Shown here: piece by piece, positions 1 to 9,096 of the stretch
Layout: each line of letters opens with the position of its first letter
How positions within the stretch are numbered: the stretch's first letter is position 1
DNA from: M3007 sp964481485
Lineage (GTDB): Bacteria > Bacteroidota > Bacteroidia > Chitinophagales > Saprospiraceae
NCBI GenBank assembly: GCA_964481485.1
Contig: CAYZVM010000001.1
Span: 1-64,000 of the forward strand
Reading direction: 5' to 3'
Length of the DNA: 64,000 nucleotides
Translations under genes and position numbers: made by a program
The notes under the pieces: generated by a model
Database searches by the model: none
What the model saw: only the letters and a program-made list of their open reading frames with translations
Told to the model about the DNA's origin: nothing

Positions 1-1980
1 GGCGCAAACATTGACATCAGCTTCCTCCTTTTCCTTGACCTCGACAACGATGGCACGATGGAAACGGTAGTGAGCAGCAACAACCCGCCCGCAGCTGCGA
101 CGGTGAATTTTGGCAACGCATCAAACCCGAACTATTCGGGCGGCGACCCGCGCATCTTTGACCACCGCGCTGTGCCGACCAACAACAACTATCGCTTCGC
201 GCTGCACCAAACCATCAGCGGCAGCTCGCGCGTTGCAAGTGTCCAATGGAAAACTTTTGCTCAACTGCCCACTCCGAACAACCCGCTCGGACTGTCGGGT
301 GTCATACCCGAATTGCCACACGGCACGCACAAAATAAAATGGCTTGTCACGGACGGCTGTGGCAATGAGCAGACTTGCGAATACATATTCGTCGTGAAAG
401 ACTGCAAACCGCCCACCTTGGTCTGTCACAACGGACTGAGCACCAACATTATGACGACCGGTATGGTGCCAATGTCAGCATTGGACTTTCTCTTGTATGC
501 CGAAGACAACTGCACACCACCGACGACGACCATCCCTGGCCCCAACCAATTGGTATTTGCAATTCGCAAAGCAGGCACCGGCACCGGCTTCCCGGTGGAT
601 GGTCAAGGCAACCCAATCACAAGCATCACATTTGATTGCACGCAATTGGGCAGCCAGCCCGTAGAGTTGTGGGCGCGTGATAAAGCCGGCAACGCCAGTT
701 TCTGCTCCACTTATGTGGACGTTCAAGACAATGACGGCGTTTGCGACCCCAATGGTCAAGTTATCGTTACAGGCATATTGAAAACAGAAATGCACGAAGG
801 TCTCGAAAATGCATTTGTCAATCTGACCGGCACACCTCCGAACGGTTTGCCCCCAGTGGATGTGACCAAAATGACGGACAGCAACGGCGTTTTCCTCTTC
901 ACCAATGCGTTGCCATTAGGCTCAAACTTTAAGTTGACGCCAGCCAAAGACGACGATCCGCTCAATGGGGTTTCTACCTTCGACCTTGTGCTTATCAGCA
1001 AACACATCCTCGGTCTTGAAGTTCTTGGCTCACCCTACAAGATGATTGCTGCCGATGCGAACAAGTCGAATTCTATTACAACTTTTGACATTGTTCAAAT
1101 TCGCAAACTCATCCTCGGGCTTACCGACCATTTCCCCGGCAACACTTCGTGGCGTTTTGTGAATAGGGCTTATGTATTCCCTGACCAGTCCAATCCGTTC
1201 CAAGAACAATTCCCCGAAGTGGTGCAGGTGATAAATATGCAGTCCAGCTCGTTTGGCGACGATTTCATCTCCGTCAAAATCGGCGACGTGAACAATACCG
1301 TCATTGCCAATTCCTTCATGTCGGCGGATGACCGCACTGCGGGCACAGTTTACTTTGACGTCAACGACCGCGGTGTGAAAGCAGGTGAAGAATTTGTCGT
1401 GGACTTCAATGCCGCAGAAAAGATGCTTGGTTACCAGTTTACGCTCAATTTCAATGAGTTGGAACTCGTTGAAATATTGCCCGGGACGAATATGACGGCC
1501 AGCAACTTCGCTGTATTTAATAGCGCTGTCACTGCTGCGGTAGAAACTGGCACAGGTGCATTCAGTTTGAAATTCCGCGCCAAAAAAGCGGGCGAACTGA
1601 GCAAAATGCTTGGCTTCAGCCACCGCATCACGCCCACCGAAGCTTATACTTTGGCCGGCGACCGCAACGATTTGGCATTGCGCTTCAATGGTGGTACTAA
1701 TGGCACCATTGTCGCAGGTGCAGGTTTTGAATTGTTGCAAAACACACCAAACCCGGTGGCGAGCGCAACCAACATCACTTTCAACCTGCCGGAGGCAACT
1801 GATGCTACACTGACCATCAGCAACGCTGAAGGCCGCATCGTCAAAATGGTGAAAGGAAACTATGCTAAAGGCATCAACACGATCACGCTGAATCGTGCCG
1901 ACCTACAGCCCGGCATCCTTTTCTACCAACTTGACACGCCTGTCCATAGCGCAGTGAAGAAGATGATTGTGGTGGACTAA
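1..1980 (+). CDS. T9SS-sorted multidomain secreted protein (5' partial)
   Basis: The reading frame is open from base 1, so the true start lies upstream; 659 residues are visible. HYR/Ig-like Cys-containing modules occupy roughly residues 60-245, followed by a carboxypeptidase-regulatory-like fold (about 250-310), a dockerin-like pair of helices with repeated D-x-N/S-x-x-S/T-x-F-D-x-V loops (about 317-373), a cohesin-like beta module (about 448-566), and a C-terminal type A sorting domain (about 576-659) starting with the QNTPNP motif and ending KKMIVVD. Family knowledge says such tails direct export through the type IX secretion system and cell-surface attachment or release. Dockerin-like and cohesin-like parts in one chain suggest calcium-dependent assembly, which is inference. 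The substrate is unknown. A strong terminator follows the stop. Confidence 0.85.
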   Translation, partial: GANIDISFLLFLDLDNDGTMETVVSSNNPPAAATVNFGNASNPNYSGGDPRIFDHRAVPTNNNYRFALHQTISGSSRVASVQWKTFAQLPTPNNPLGLSGVIPELPHGTHKIKWLVTDGCGNEQTCEYIFVVKDCKPPTLVCHNGLSTNIMTTGMVPMSALDFLLYAEDNCTPPTTTIPGPNQLVFAIRKAGTGTGFPVDGQGNPITSITFDCTQLGSQPVELWARDKAGNASFCSTYVDVQDNDGVCDPNGQVIVTGILKTEMHEGLENAFVNLTGTPPNGLPPVDVTKMTDSNGVFLFTNALPLGSNFKLTPAKDDDPLNGVSTFDLVLISKHILGLEVLGSPYKMIAADANKSNSITTFDIVQIRKLILGLTDHFPGNTSWRFVNRAYVFPDQSNPFQEQFPEVVQVINMQSSSFGDDFISVKIGDVNNTVIANSFMSADDRTAGTVYFDVNDRGVKAGEEFVVDFNAAEKMLGYQFTLNFNELELVEILPGTNMTASNFAVFNSAVTAAVETGTGAFSLKFRAKKAGELSKMLGFSHRITPTEAYTLAGDRNDLALRFNGGTNGTIVAGAGFELLQNTPNPVASATNITFNLPEATDATLTISNAEGRIVKMVKGNYAKGINTITLNRADLQPGILFYQLDTPVHSAVKKMIVVD

Positions 1981-2002
1981 AACTGACAATAAACAGACAT
2001 AT

Positions 2003-2042
2003 AAACTGGCGTGCGGCTTTGTGCTGCTCGCCAGTTTTTTTT
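2003..2042 (+). terminator. Intrinsic terminator after T9SS protein
   Basis: Nine-base arms AAACTGGCG and CGCCAGTTT enclose a 17-base loop and are followed by a run of T. It begins 22 bases after the stop codon of the preceding gene. Confidence 0.75.
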
Positions 2043-2100
2043 GGGAAAAGGCTGCTCTAAAAGCAGGTTTTCCATCCATTCCTGAAAAACTCTAATTCCG

Positions 2101-2108
2101 TACTTTTG
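2101..2108 (+). promoter_or_regulatory. Bacteroidota -7 element (TACTTTTG)
   Basis: This is an exact match to the Bacteroidota TAnnTTTG -7 consensus, 48 bases upstream of the ATG of the WG-repeat gene. I see no good TTTG -33 box at the usual 19-base spacing, so only the -7 half is supported. Confidence 0.45.
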
Positions 2109-2155
2109 CCCCATCTCTGCGATTTTGCCCCTCTGCGACATTGCAAACTTTTTCC

Positions 2156-3175
2156 ATGCACCGACCACTCTTCAAAATCCGCGAAAACGGTTACTATGGT
2201 TTTATCAACGCGCAGGGCGAGTTGGTAATAGAGCCACAATACCTAGAAGCGGGAGAATTCAAAAACGGCTGCACCACCGTGCGCCTCAATGGGCAGTGGG
2301 CAGTGCTGGATGCTATGGGACGGCTGTATATCAAACGATTGTACCGGAGTGTTGGCACGTTTGAGGAAGATTTGGCACGGGTACAGGTGGCACACGCTTG
2401 GGGTTTTGTAGACCGGCGGGGCAACACGGTCATCCCACCGAAGTTTGAAGAAGCCAATGATTTCAGCGAAGCGCTGGCAGCCGTCACCTTTGAGGGCAAA
2501 GCAGGATTTATCAATCGCGAGGGACAATTTGTCGTCAAACCCGTTTTTTCAGGCACAGGCAGTTTCCGCGATGGGCTGGCTCCGGCAAGTGAAAGCGGCC
2601 ATTGGGGATTTGTGGACAAAAAAGGTGTTTTTGCAATAAAAGCGGCTTGGGAATCTGCACAGCCTTTTCAGGGAAAAGTATCGGTGGTGACACGCGATGG
2701 ATATTGGGGTTTGGTGAATCGTTCGGGCGAAGAAACCGTGCCACCGCAGTTTTCTTTCGTGAAAGGCCACGCGCACGGCGAATTTTTCGATGGCATGGCA
2801 CTGGCTTTTCGTGATGGCAAATACGGCTTCGTGAGCCAAGATGGCGAAATTGCCATAGAGCCGATGTTCGATTTTGCGGGCGATTTTGGCGAAGGGCTGG
2901 CTTTGGTGGAAATCAATGGCGCCTATGGCTACATAGATAAGGCGGGCAAATTGGTCATCATGCCCAAATTCGAGGATGCGGGCGTCTTCTCTGATGGCTT
3001 GGCTCAAGTCCGCATCAACGGTCGCTGGGGCTACATCAATACAGAGGGGCAAATCGCGATTCCGGCGACTTTCGACGCAGTCACCCCCTTCCGCAACGGG
3101 CTTGCTCTGACGACGTTGGCCGACAAATGGCAATATGTGGACAGGTTTGGCGGAGCCGTTTGGCGAGAAGATTGA
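2156..3175 (+). CDS. WG-repeat protein
   Basis: This 339-residue protein consists of nine full WG (KWG) repeats and a tenth partial one, each about 30 residues with a core like G-x-W/Y-G-F/Y-[IV]-[ND]-x-x-G-x-x-[VI]-I-x-P-x-[FY]. The repeats start almost at the N-terminus, and there is no signal peptide or membrane segment, so a cytoplasmic location is likely. WG repeats are thought to form a beta-rich solenoid or propeller used for binding; no catalytic function is evident. I chose the ATG at 2156 over an in-frame TTG at 2141 because the protein start then follows the -7 element at a normal distance. It is flanked by its own promoter and appears monocistronic. Confidence 0.85.
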   Translation: MHRPLFKIRENGYYGFINAQGELVIEPQYLEAGEFKNGCTTVRLNGQWAVLDAMGRLYIKRLYRSVGTFEEDLARVQVAHAWGFVDRRGNTVIPPKFEEANDFSEALAAVTFEGKAGFINREGQFVVKPVFSGTGSFRDGLAPASESGHWGFVDKKGVFAIKAAWESAQPFQGKVSVVTRDGYWGLVNRSGEETVPPQFSFVKGHAHGEFFDGMALAFRDGKYGFVSQDGEIAIEPMFDFAGDFGEGLALVEINGAYGYIDKAGKLVIMPKFEDAGVFSDGLAQVRINGRWGYINTEGQIAIPATFDAVTPFRNGLALTTLADKWQYVDRFGGAVWRED

Positions 3176-3386
3176 CGCAAAATCTTTTGTCAGCCAGATT
3201 GCATTAGAAATTTTTTTTCGGCTGGGCCATTTTTTTAGCCCGATTGCTTTCCAGCCTTTTTTGCGACTTTTTTACCGCTTTTTGCTGTCTTTTCTGCTTT
3301 TTAGGACAGTCTTTTACAAAAGTCGCTCCGTTAAAAAAAATTTAAGAGAAAATTTTTTTTGTTAAAATGTCGTGTCGCCGCGCTAC

Positions 3387-3401
3387 TGGCACGGGGTTAG
3401 C
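3387..3401 (+). promoter_or_regulatory. Candidate sigma-54 promoter upstream of OmpA-like gene
   Basis: TGGCACG-GGGT-TAGC has the GG at -24 and GC at -12 separated by exactly ten bases, with one mismatch to the TGGCACG-N4-TTGC consensus. It lies 58 bases before the ATG at 3459. The rest of the 283-base gap (3176-3458) is A/T-rich and shows no gene. Whether this genome has RpoN cannot be seen here. Confidence 0.35.
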
Positions 3402-3458
3402 AAGTCTGATTGATGTGTTCAAATAATTGGGCACAACATTTAGCCAAACTGACTAGCC

Positions 3459-4637
3459 ATGCGCTACACGACATCCATACTCCTCTCCCTCGTGCTTCCC
3501 CTGTTCGTTGCAGGGCAAACCAACCAAAAAATTACCGCTGAAGGTTTCGTCACCGACCGCGTCACCGGCGTTCCGCTCACCCAAACAAAGGTGACCGTGT
3601 ACGACGACAAATTGATATCGCCGCTTGCTGTCGTGGAAACAGACGAAGAAGGCTGGTTCTCGGTGCAGGTGCCGAAAGTGGAACGCTACAAAATTCACGC
3701 TGACCGCCCCACTTTTTTCACCAGAGAACTGGTGGTCGCACCAGATGTAAATGGCAAACTCAAAGCGAAACTTGGCCTTGAGCGCAAGCCAGGTTATGTG
3801 TTCGACATCACGATTTTTGACAAGGCATTCGAACACAACACCATCAACACGCTCCGCGACTGCAAAGTGGAGATTTACAACAATACCACAAAGCAGCAGG
3901 AACTCACCATCGAGCGGCTGCCAAAATCCACCTTCAACTTTTCATTTGCAGAAGGCAATCACTACACCATGCTGGTGCGCAAACCGGGCTACCTGAACCG
4001 CCGCGTGGAGGTATGGGTCAACGTGAACGGCTGCATCCTCTGCGTGGACGGCATGGGTGTGAAAGAGCCCGATGTGGTGCCGCTCATGTCGCACGGCAAC
4101 GAGGTGGGCTACTTCCTCGGGGTCATTGACCTTGACTCGCTCCAGATAGGCAAGCGCTTTGAGTTCAAAAATTTGTACTACGACTTCAACAAATGGGACA
4201 TTCGTCCGGATGCCGCCAAAAATCTCAACAAATTGGCAACCTTTTTGAAAGACAATCCGGGGCTGAAGTTTGAACTCGGTTCGCACACCGATGCTCGCGG
4301 CTCCGACCCATACAACCTGAACCTTTCAGAAAAACGCGCGAAATCGGCAGTGGAATATATGGTGGCGAATTGCGGTGTTGACTACGAATCTATTACCTCA
4401 AAAGGATACGGCGAAACCCAGTTGATAAACAAATGCGACGACGGTATTGCCTGCTCCGAAACCGAACACCAACTCAACCGCCGCACCGAAATCAAAATAA
4501 CGGGATGGAACGATAAAGACCCACTCTGGGATCGCAGCCTGAAAGAAATCATCGAAGATAAAACCCTATACAAAAAAATCATCGAACAGGAAAAACGCCA
4601 AAAAGCCAAGGAACAAAAACTCACAAGCCGAAAATAA
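3459..4637 (+). CDS. OmpA-family outer-membrane/peptidoglycan-linked protein
   Basis: The 392-residue precursor has a signal peptide (about residues 1-19, ending VAGQT), a carboxypeptidase-regulatory-like beta domain (about 25-100), a second beta-rich segment (about 105-225) and an OmpA C-terminal domain (about 234-347) with the YYDFNKWDIRPDA strand-helix and the peptidoglycan-binding NLSEKRAKS helix. Family knowledge: the OmpA domain binds diaminopimelate in peptidoglycan from the periplasm and tethers the outer membrane. The tail after residue 350 is Lys/Glu-rich and probably unstructured. A second OmpA-like gene follows 58 bases downstream in the same direction, so the two are likely co-transcribed. 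Confidence 0.85.
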   Translation: MRYTTSILLSLVLPLFVAGQTNQKITAEGFVTDRVTGVPLTQTKVTVYDDKLISPLAVVETDEEGWFSVQVPKVERYKIHADRPTFFTRELVVAPDVNGKLKAKLGLERKPGYVFDITIFDKAFEHNTINTLRDCKVEIYNNTTKQQELTIERLPKSTFNFSFAEGNHYTMLVRKPGYLNRRVEVWVNVNGCILCVDGMGVKEPDVVPLMSHGNEVGYFLGVIDLDSLQIGKRFEFKNLYYDFNKWDIRPDAAKNLNKLATFLKDNPGLKFELGSHTDARGSDPYNLNLSEKRAKSAVEYMVANCGVDYESITSKGYGETQLINKCDDGIACSETEHQLNRRTEIKITGWNDKDPLWDRSLKEIIEDKTLYKKIIEQEKRQKAKEQKLTSRK

Positions 4638-4695
4638 CGTAGGCACCCAAAACTGAACAAAATCTTTTTTTCAATCCGCCAAAATCTGATATACC

Positions 4696-5520
4696 ATGAA
4701 TAATCGCTCAAATTTCAAAAATCTCTTCGCCTTGGCGCTCCTGTTCACCGCAACGGCAGTGTCGGCCCAAAACAAAATCCACTCCACCCAAACCGACGAA
4801 AAGCACGGCAACACGACCGTGGTTTATACAAAAGACACCAACTACAACGACGCAGACATCTTGGCGCAGTTGGATGATTCTTATGGCATCGGTGATGTGG
4901 TGCGCATCGCTGTGGCAGAGCCAAAATCCAACAATTCAGAGATGCTCGCCTCCAACGACCCGGCTGTGATGTTCGCTGCGCCCAAATCAGTGCAGGCAAC
5001 TGCGCCGAAAGTCGTGAAAGAAGTACCCAAAAAAGTGGAAGTTCTAAAAACCTCTCCGGTGCAAGAGCCCGTCAAAGCGACGCAGAAAAAAGCAACTCCT
5101 GAAGTGAAAGTCGCTGCCAAAACGGTAAAACCCGTGGTGGAGCAACCAACACGCAAAACACTGAAGAAAGGTAGCATCTACCGGCTCGAATTGGTCAATT
5201 TTGATGTGAACAAATACGAACTCAAAGCCGAAAGCACGGAAGAACTCACACAAATACTTACTTTCTTGAACGACCACCCAGCTGCCGTGATTGAAGTGCG
5301 CGGGCACACGAACAACCAGATGTGGCCCAACGTGGATTTCGCCAATGAACTCTCCACCAACCGCGCCAAAGCAGTGGCTGATTGGCTCATCGCAAAAGGC
5401 GTCGCTGCCGATCGCGTTCAACACAAAGGCTATGGCTGGACGATGCCGCTGGAGCCGAATATCAACGTCGAAGGCCGCAAGAAAAACCAGCGCGTTGAGG
5501 TGAAAATCCTGAATATGTGA
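4696..5520 (+). CDS. OmpA-like peptidoglycan-binding protein
   Basis: The 274-residue precursor has a signal peptide (about 1-25, ending VSAQ), a long low-complexity Lys/Val/Pro/Ala-rich linker (about 85-155), and a C-terminal OmpA domain (about 165-274) with VNFDVNKYELK and the TNRAKAVADWL helix. The linker looks like a periplasm-spanning stalk between an N-terminal part and the cell-wall binding domain. It follows the larger OmpA-family gene and ends before a terminator, so the pair forms a small envelope operon. A role in envelope integrity is family knowledge; any more specific partner is unknown. Confidence 0.82.
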   Translation: MNNRSNFKNLFALALLFTATAVSAQNKIHSTQTDEKHGNTTVVYTKDTNYNDADILAQLDDSYGIGDVVRIAVAEPKSNNSEMLASNDPAVMFAAPKSVQATAPKVVKEVPKKVEVLKTSPVQEPVKATQKKATPEVKVAAKTVKPVVEQPTRKTLKKGSIYRLELVNFDVNKYELKAESTEELTQILTFLNDHPAAVIEVRGHTNNQMWPNVDFANELSTNRAKAVADWLIAKGVAADRVQHKGYGWTMPLEPNINVEGRKKNQRVEVKILNM

Positions 5521-5615
5521 ACCAGCCTCCGGCGCGTACCGTCGGGTTGAGCAAATAAGAAATATCGGGAAAAAGGCAAAAAAGCCCCGATTCCGATTGT
5601 TCCATGAGGTTTAGT

Positions 5616-5655
5616 GAATCCGTCTCGCGACAATGGTTGCGAGGCGGATTTTTTA
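5616..5655 (+). terminator. Intrinsic terminator of OmpA pair
   Basis: Twelve-base arms AATCCGTCTCGC and GCGAGGCGGATT (one G-U pair) enclose a ten-base loop and run into a T-rich tract. It starts 96 bases after the stop codon. Confidence 0.8.
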
Positions 5656-5735
5656 TTTGAAACAACCTTTGTCGTCAAAAAACGGTCATTGAGGCACGCT
5701 CGAAACACAACCCACCCCTATTGCGTTATTCCCTG

Positions 5736-5743
5736 TATTTTTG
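5736..5743 (+). promoter_or_regulatory. Bacteroidota -7 element (TATTTTTG)
   Basis: Exact TAnnTTTG match 30 bases before the ATG at 5774. It overlaps a possible TTG start at 5741, which is one reason to reject that start. No clear -33 box is seen. Confidence 0.5.
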
Positions 5744-5773
5744 CTTCAGTTTTCATTCAGTAAGAATCCACAC

Positions 5774-7591
5774 ATGAGAAGTTGCATATTTCCCCTGACC
5801 GCGTTCATCGCTATTTTTTTCAGCCTACATATCAATACAGCAACTGCGCAAGACCTCAACCTTGCCAGCCAGTACTATCAGAACGGCGAATACGAAAAAG
5901 CGGCCTCACTCTACGGCCAATTGCTTGAGCGCGACGACCGCAACGAGACCGTTTTCAACCGATATGTCGAATGTCTGCTCAGCCTTGAGCGCTACGACGA
6001 GTGTGAAAAAGCCATCAAAAAACAACTAAAAAGGTCACCGGAAAACGTAGCCCTCTACGTCACTTACGGCAATCTTTACGAGCGACAGGGAAAAACCGAG
6101 GAGGCAAAGGCGCAATACGAACGTGCCGTCCTGAAAATGGCCCCCGATTATTTGTCGGTCAACCGCTTGGCGATGCTTTTTATCAGCAGCAACAAGTACG
6201 ACTACGCCACCCAAGCGTACGAACGCGGCGGGCAACTGATGAAAGACCCCAACCGGTTTGCCTTCAACCTCGGCGAACTCTATCGCCGCAAAGGCGAGCA
6301 ACTCAAAATGATAGAATACTACCTGAGCGCCGTAGAAGCCGACCCAGGTAGGATGCCGACCGTGCAGACCCTGCTGGCACGCTACCTTTCGCCCGCAGAA
6401 TTCACCGAACTGCAAACACAGCTCTATGCCCGTATTCAAGAAAGTGACAACCCGGATTTTGTAGAGTTGCTGGCTTGGTCATTCGTGCAGCGCAAAGATT
6501 TCAAAAGTGCACTCCGCCAATACAAAGCACTCGACAAACGCCTCAGCGAAAACGGTCAGCGCATCTTCAACCTCGCGGGCGATGCCGCCGATGCCAAAGA
6601 CTACGAAACAGCCATTTCCGCTTACGAATATTTGGTGACAGAAAAAGATAGGCTCAATCCTTTCTTTTTCGATGCCAAGCGCGAAGCCATGGAGTGCCGC
6701 CGCAAAAAAATAACAGAAGGCTACGAATACACACAAGAAGATTTGAAACTGCTCGAAGCTGACTATGAGAGTTTCCTCGCACAGTTCGGCAAAGGCAAAC
6801 AAACCGCCTCTATCGTGCTGCAACTCGCTGATTTGGAGGCGTATTACATCAACAATATGCCCAAAGCCATCTCGCTGTTGGAAGATTTGAAAAAAACACC
6901 CGGCCTCGACCGCAACACGCTCGCCCGTGTGAAAATCAATCTCGCCGATTGCTACCTCATGCACGGGGATATTTGGGAAAGCACCCTGCTCTACAGCCAA
7001 GTGGACAAAGATTTCAAAGAAGAGCAACTCGGCCAAGAAGCCCGATTCAAAAACGCACGGCTCTCCTATTTCAACGGCGACTTCCAATGGTCGCAGGCAC
7101 AGTTCAACGTGCTGAAAGCCTCCACCTCCAAACTCATCGCCAACGACGCGCTCGATCTTTCGGTGTTTATCATGGACAACCTGAACCTCGACACCACCGC
7201 CGAGGCCATTTCGCTCTATTCTGCTGCCGAAATGCTTGTGTTCCAAAACCGTTTTGATGAAGCATTTTTGAAACTCGACACCCTGCGCCGCGATTTTCCG
7301 GAGCATTCGCTACAAGACGACATCCTTTACCTCGAAGCGCAGATTTATGAGAAAAAACGCGATTACCCCAAAGCTGCCGCGCTCTACTTGGAAGTGGTAG
7401 AAAAATACAAAGAAGACATTCGGGCCGACAACTCACTTTACAACCTCGCCCAACTCTACGAGTTCAAAATGATTGACTTGGAAAAAGCAAAGACGCTCTA
7501 CGAGCAGATTTTCATAGATTATTCCGGCAGCGTGTTTGCCGTAGATGCCCGGAAACGGTTCAGGATTTTGAGGGGCGATAAGATGCAGTGA
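5774..7591 (+). CDS. Exported TPR-repeat protein
   Basis: A 605-residue protein with a signal peptide (about 1-26, ending ATAQ) followed by tetratricopeptide repeats across most of the length, for example ASQYYQNGEYEKAASLYGQ near the N-terminus and AQIYEKKRDYPKAAALYLE near the C-terminus. TPR solenoids are protein-binding scaffolds; here it would sit in the periplasm or at the outer membrane. The late repeats resemble those of BamD/YbgF-type envelope proteins, but no specific assignment is justified. It appears monocistronic between its own -7 element and a terminator. Confidence 0.82.
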   Translation: MRSCIFPLTAFIAIFFSLHINTATAQDLNLASQYYQNGEYEKAASLYGQLLERDDRNETVFNRYVECLLSLERYDECEKAIKKQLKRSPENVALYVTYGNLYERQGKTEEAKAQYERAVLKMAPDYLSVNRLAMLFISSNKYDYATQAYERGGQLMKDPNRFAFNLGELYRRKGEQLKMIEYYLSAVEADPGRMPTVQTLLARYLSPAEFTELQTQLYARIQESDNPDFVELLAWSFVQRKDFKSALRQYKALDKRLSENGQRIFNLAGDAADAKDYETAISAYEYLVTEKDRLNPFFFDAKREAMECRRKKITEGYEYTQEDLKLLEADYESFLAQFGKGKQTASIVLQLADLEAYYINNMPKAISLLEDLKKTPGLDRNTLARVKINLADCYLMHGDIWESTLLYSQVDKDFKEEQLGQEARFKNARLSYFNGDFQWSQAQFNVLKASTSKLIANDALDLSVFIMDNLNLDTTAEAISLYSAAEMLVFQNRFDEAFLKLDTLRRDFPEHSLQDDILYLEAQIYEKKRDYPKAAALYLEVVEKYKEDIRADNSLYNLAQLYEFKMIDLEKAKTLYEQIFIDYSGSVFAVDARKRFRILRGDKMQ

Positions 7592-7615
7592 GGCAAAAAG
7601 GATAGCACCCATTAG

Positions 7616-7656
7616 AAAGCCCTCGGTACCACTTTTCGGTGGCCGAAGGCTTTTTT
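7616..7656 (+). terminator. Intrinsic terminator after TPR gene
   Basis: The imperfect stem AAGCCCTCGGTACCAC / GGTGGCCGAAGGCTT is closed by a short TTTTC loop and followed by T6. The rest of the gap to 7890 shows only a promoter and no gene. Confidence 0.8.
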
Positions 7657-7841
7657 CATTTCCATAAGGTTCGCTTCTTTTTACTTCTTGGAGTCTTTTC
7701 GGGATTACACAGGTTAAGAAGAGATGCATCTGGGGGCTGCGACTGCGTTCAGATATTGAAGATTACAAGTATTGTGTTCCAAATGTTCACAATACATTTC
7801 CGTTTTGCTGTTTCACGAACCTTCTCCTTTTCATTCCTTTT

Positions 7842-7869
7842 TTTGTTCCAGCTTCCTTCTTTATTTTTG
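7842..7869 (+). promoter_or_regulatory. Candidate Bacteroidota promoter
   Basis: A TTTG box (7842-7845) and an exact TAnnTTTG element, TATTTTTG (7862-7869), are spaced by 16 bases, slightly less than the usual 19. The ATG at 7891 lies 22 bases downstream. Confidence 0.5.
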
Positions 7870-7890
7870 AGCGACTAAACCCGCCGCGAT

Positions 7891-9015
7891 ATGTCCAAAA
7901 TCAGGGAACTTGCCCACGAAGAAGCATCCCACCTGCGACAGCAGGTGCGGCAGCGTTTCGTGAGCGAACGCCCCAACCAGAACGGGTTTCGGCCAAGTTC
8001 TTTCAGGGGAGCTTATGAAGACTTGCGGGACGACATCGTTAAAAAAGTGCACGGCTCGGAGTCTTCCGTTTCCCTCACCCGGCTGCGCAAATTATTCTAC
8101 TATACCGACCCCGCCATTTGCCCGCCTGAACAGCTGAAAAAGCCTTCTTTTGGACGGGATTTTATCGAAATTTTAGAGCAGTATATCAGTGGAGAAGAGC
8201 CGAGGCAGATTCCGCCAGCTCTGCCATTGAAAAATAGCATACAAATCTGGAGGATAGGATTATCCCTTTTGCTCCTGCTCCCGCTGGGTGGGATTGCAGC
8301 GTGGTTTTTTCGTTCAGCACCGCCCAAAAGTTGGAGAGAAGATTTCAGCAACACTAACCCCGACAGTCTGCGAGCACACGGTTTCAAATGGAACGACTTT
8401 GACCTGGTGTGGTGGTCAAAACAACTCAAAGACGATGCACTCACGCTCTACACTTTGCCCGGCGATTATTGGGTAAAGCCCAATGAGCCGAGGGTCATCA
8501 GAAATTTGCTGTACAAAAAAATAAGCGGCGACTGTTTTACCGTGTTCGTAAAAGTGGGGGGCTTCGACCCGCAAAAAAACTGCCAGCAGTTGGCCGTTTT
8601 TTTGTTCGATGAAAATGTAAGCCGGGAAACGCACCTGCGAGCGGGCATCAGTTTTTGGTCTCCTTCAAAAGAGAATCCCGGGGTGCAGCACACAACAACA
8701 GACTACCAAGAATATGGGCAAGTGACGCAGCAAGGGTATTACCACTTTCGTAACCCAGCCAATGAAGGGCCGCCCGTCAAGACATTTTGGCTCAAAATTG
8801 TCTATAAAAACAACAAAGTCGAGGTGTTCCAAAAAATAAACAATGACTGGAATATCTGGGGAGTGTGCGCCCGCCCGTTTGACCTGCGCTTCAAACCTGC
8901 TTATGTCGGAATCGCCGCTTTCCAAGGCTGGACAAATGACGACGGCACCCCGCGGGACGCAGAACCTGTCCCAGTGTTTGTTGAATACCTTCAAGTGGAA
9001 TCCTGCGACAGGTGA
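7891..9015 (+). CDS. Single-pass membrane protein with unassigned cytoplasmic domain and extracytoplasmic beta domain
   Basis: The 374-residue protein starts with a charged helical region of about 115 residues without a signal peptide. A conserved-looking stretch in it includes SLTRLRKLFYYTDP and FGRDFIEILEQYISG. A single transmembrane helix follows (about 119-141, rich in Leu/Ile). The outer part (about 145-374) is a beta-rich domain starting with WREDFSN and resembling concanavalin-like/DUF1349 jelly rolls. The topology, with a cytoplasmic module, one membrane pass and an outside ligand-binding-like fold, suggests a sensor or anchor, which is inference. I do not recognise the N-terminal module. 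It has its own promoter and a terminator, so it seems to act alone. Confidence 0.7.
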   Translation: MSKIRELAHEEASHLRQQVRQRFVSERPNQNGFRPSSFRGAYEDLRDDIVKKVHGSESSVSLTRLRKLFYYTDPAICPPEQLKKPSFGRDFIEILEQYISGEEPRQIPPALPLKNSIQIWRIGLSLLLLLPLGGIAAWFFRSAPPKSWREDFSNTNPDSLRAHGFKWNDFDLVWWSKQLKDDALTLYTLPGDYWVKPNEPRVIRNLLYKKISGDCFTVFVKVGGFDPQKNCQQLAVFLFDENVSRETHLRAGISFWSPSKENPGVQHTTTDYQEYGQVTQQGYYHFRNPANEGPPVKTFWLKIVYKNNKVEVFQKINNDWNIWGVCARPFDLRFKPAYVGIAAFQGWTNDDGTPRDAEPVPVFVEYLQVESCDR

Positions 9016-9021
9016 GCAACT

Positions 9022-9062
9022 AAAAAGCCTCCAAGGGCAGATTTGTCCTCCGAGGCTTCTTT
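9022..9062 (+). terminator. Terminator between convergent genes
   Basis: Arms AAGCCTCCAAGG and CCTCCGAGGCTT with small mismatches form a stem followed by a T-rich tract. It separates the plus-strand membrane protein gene from the minus-strand DUF2167 gene and may serve both. Confidence 0.65.
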
Positions 9063-9096
9063 GTTTGTTTCCTGAAAATCAAATGTTTGAAAAAAA

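Noticed and set aside
3135..3365. Plus-strand 76-codon open frame after the WG-repeat gene
   Set aside because: It overlaps the end of the WG gene and is rich in Phe/Leu from poly-T tracts, with no recognisable domain.
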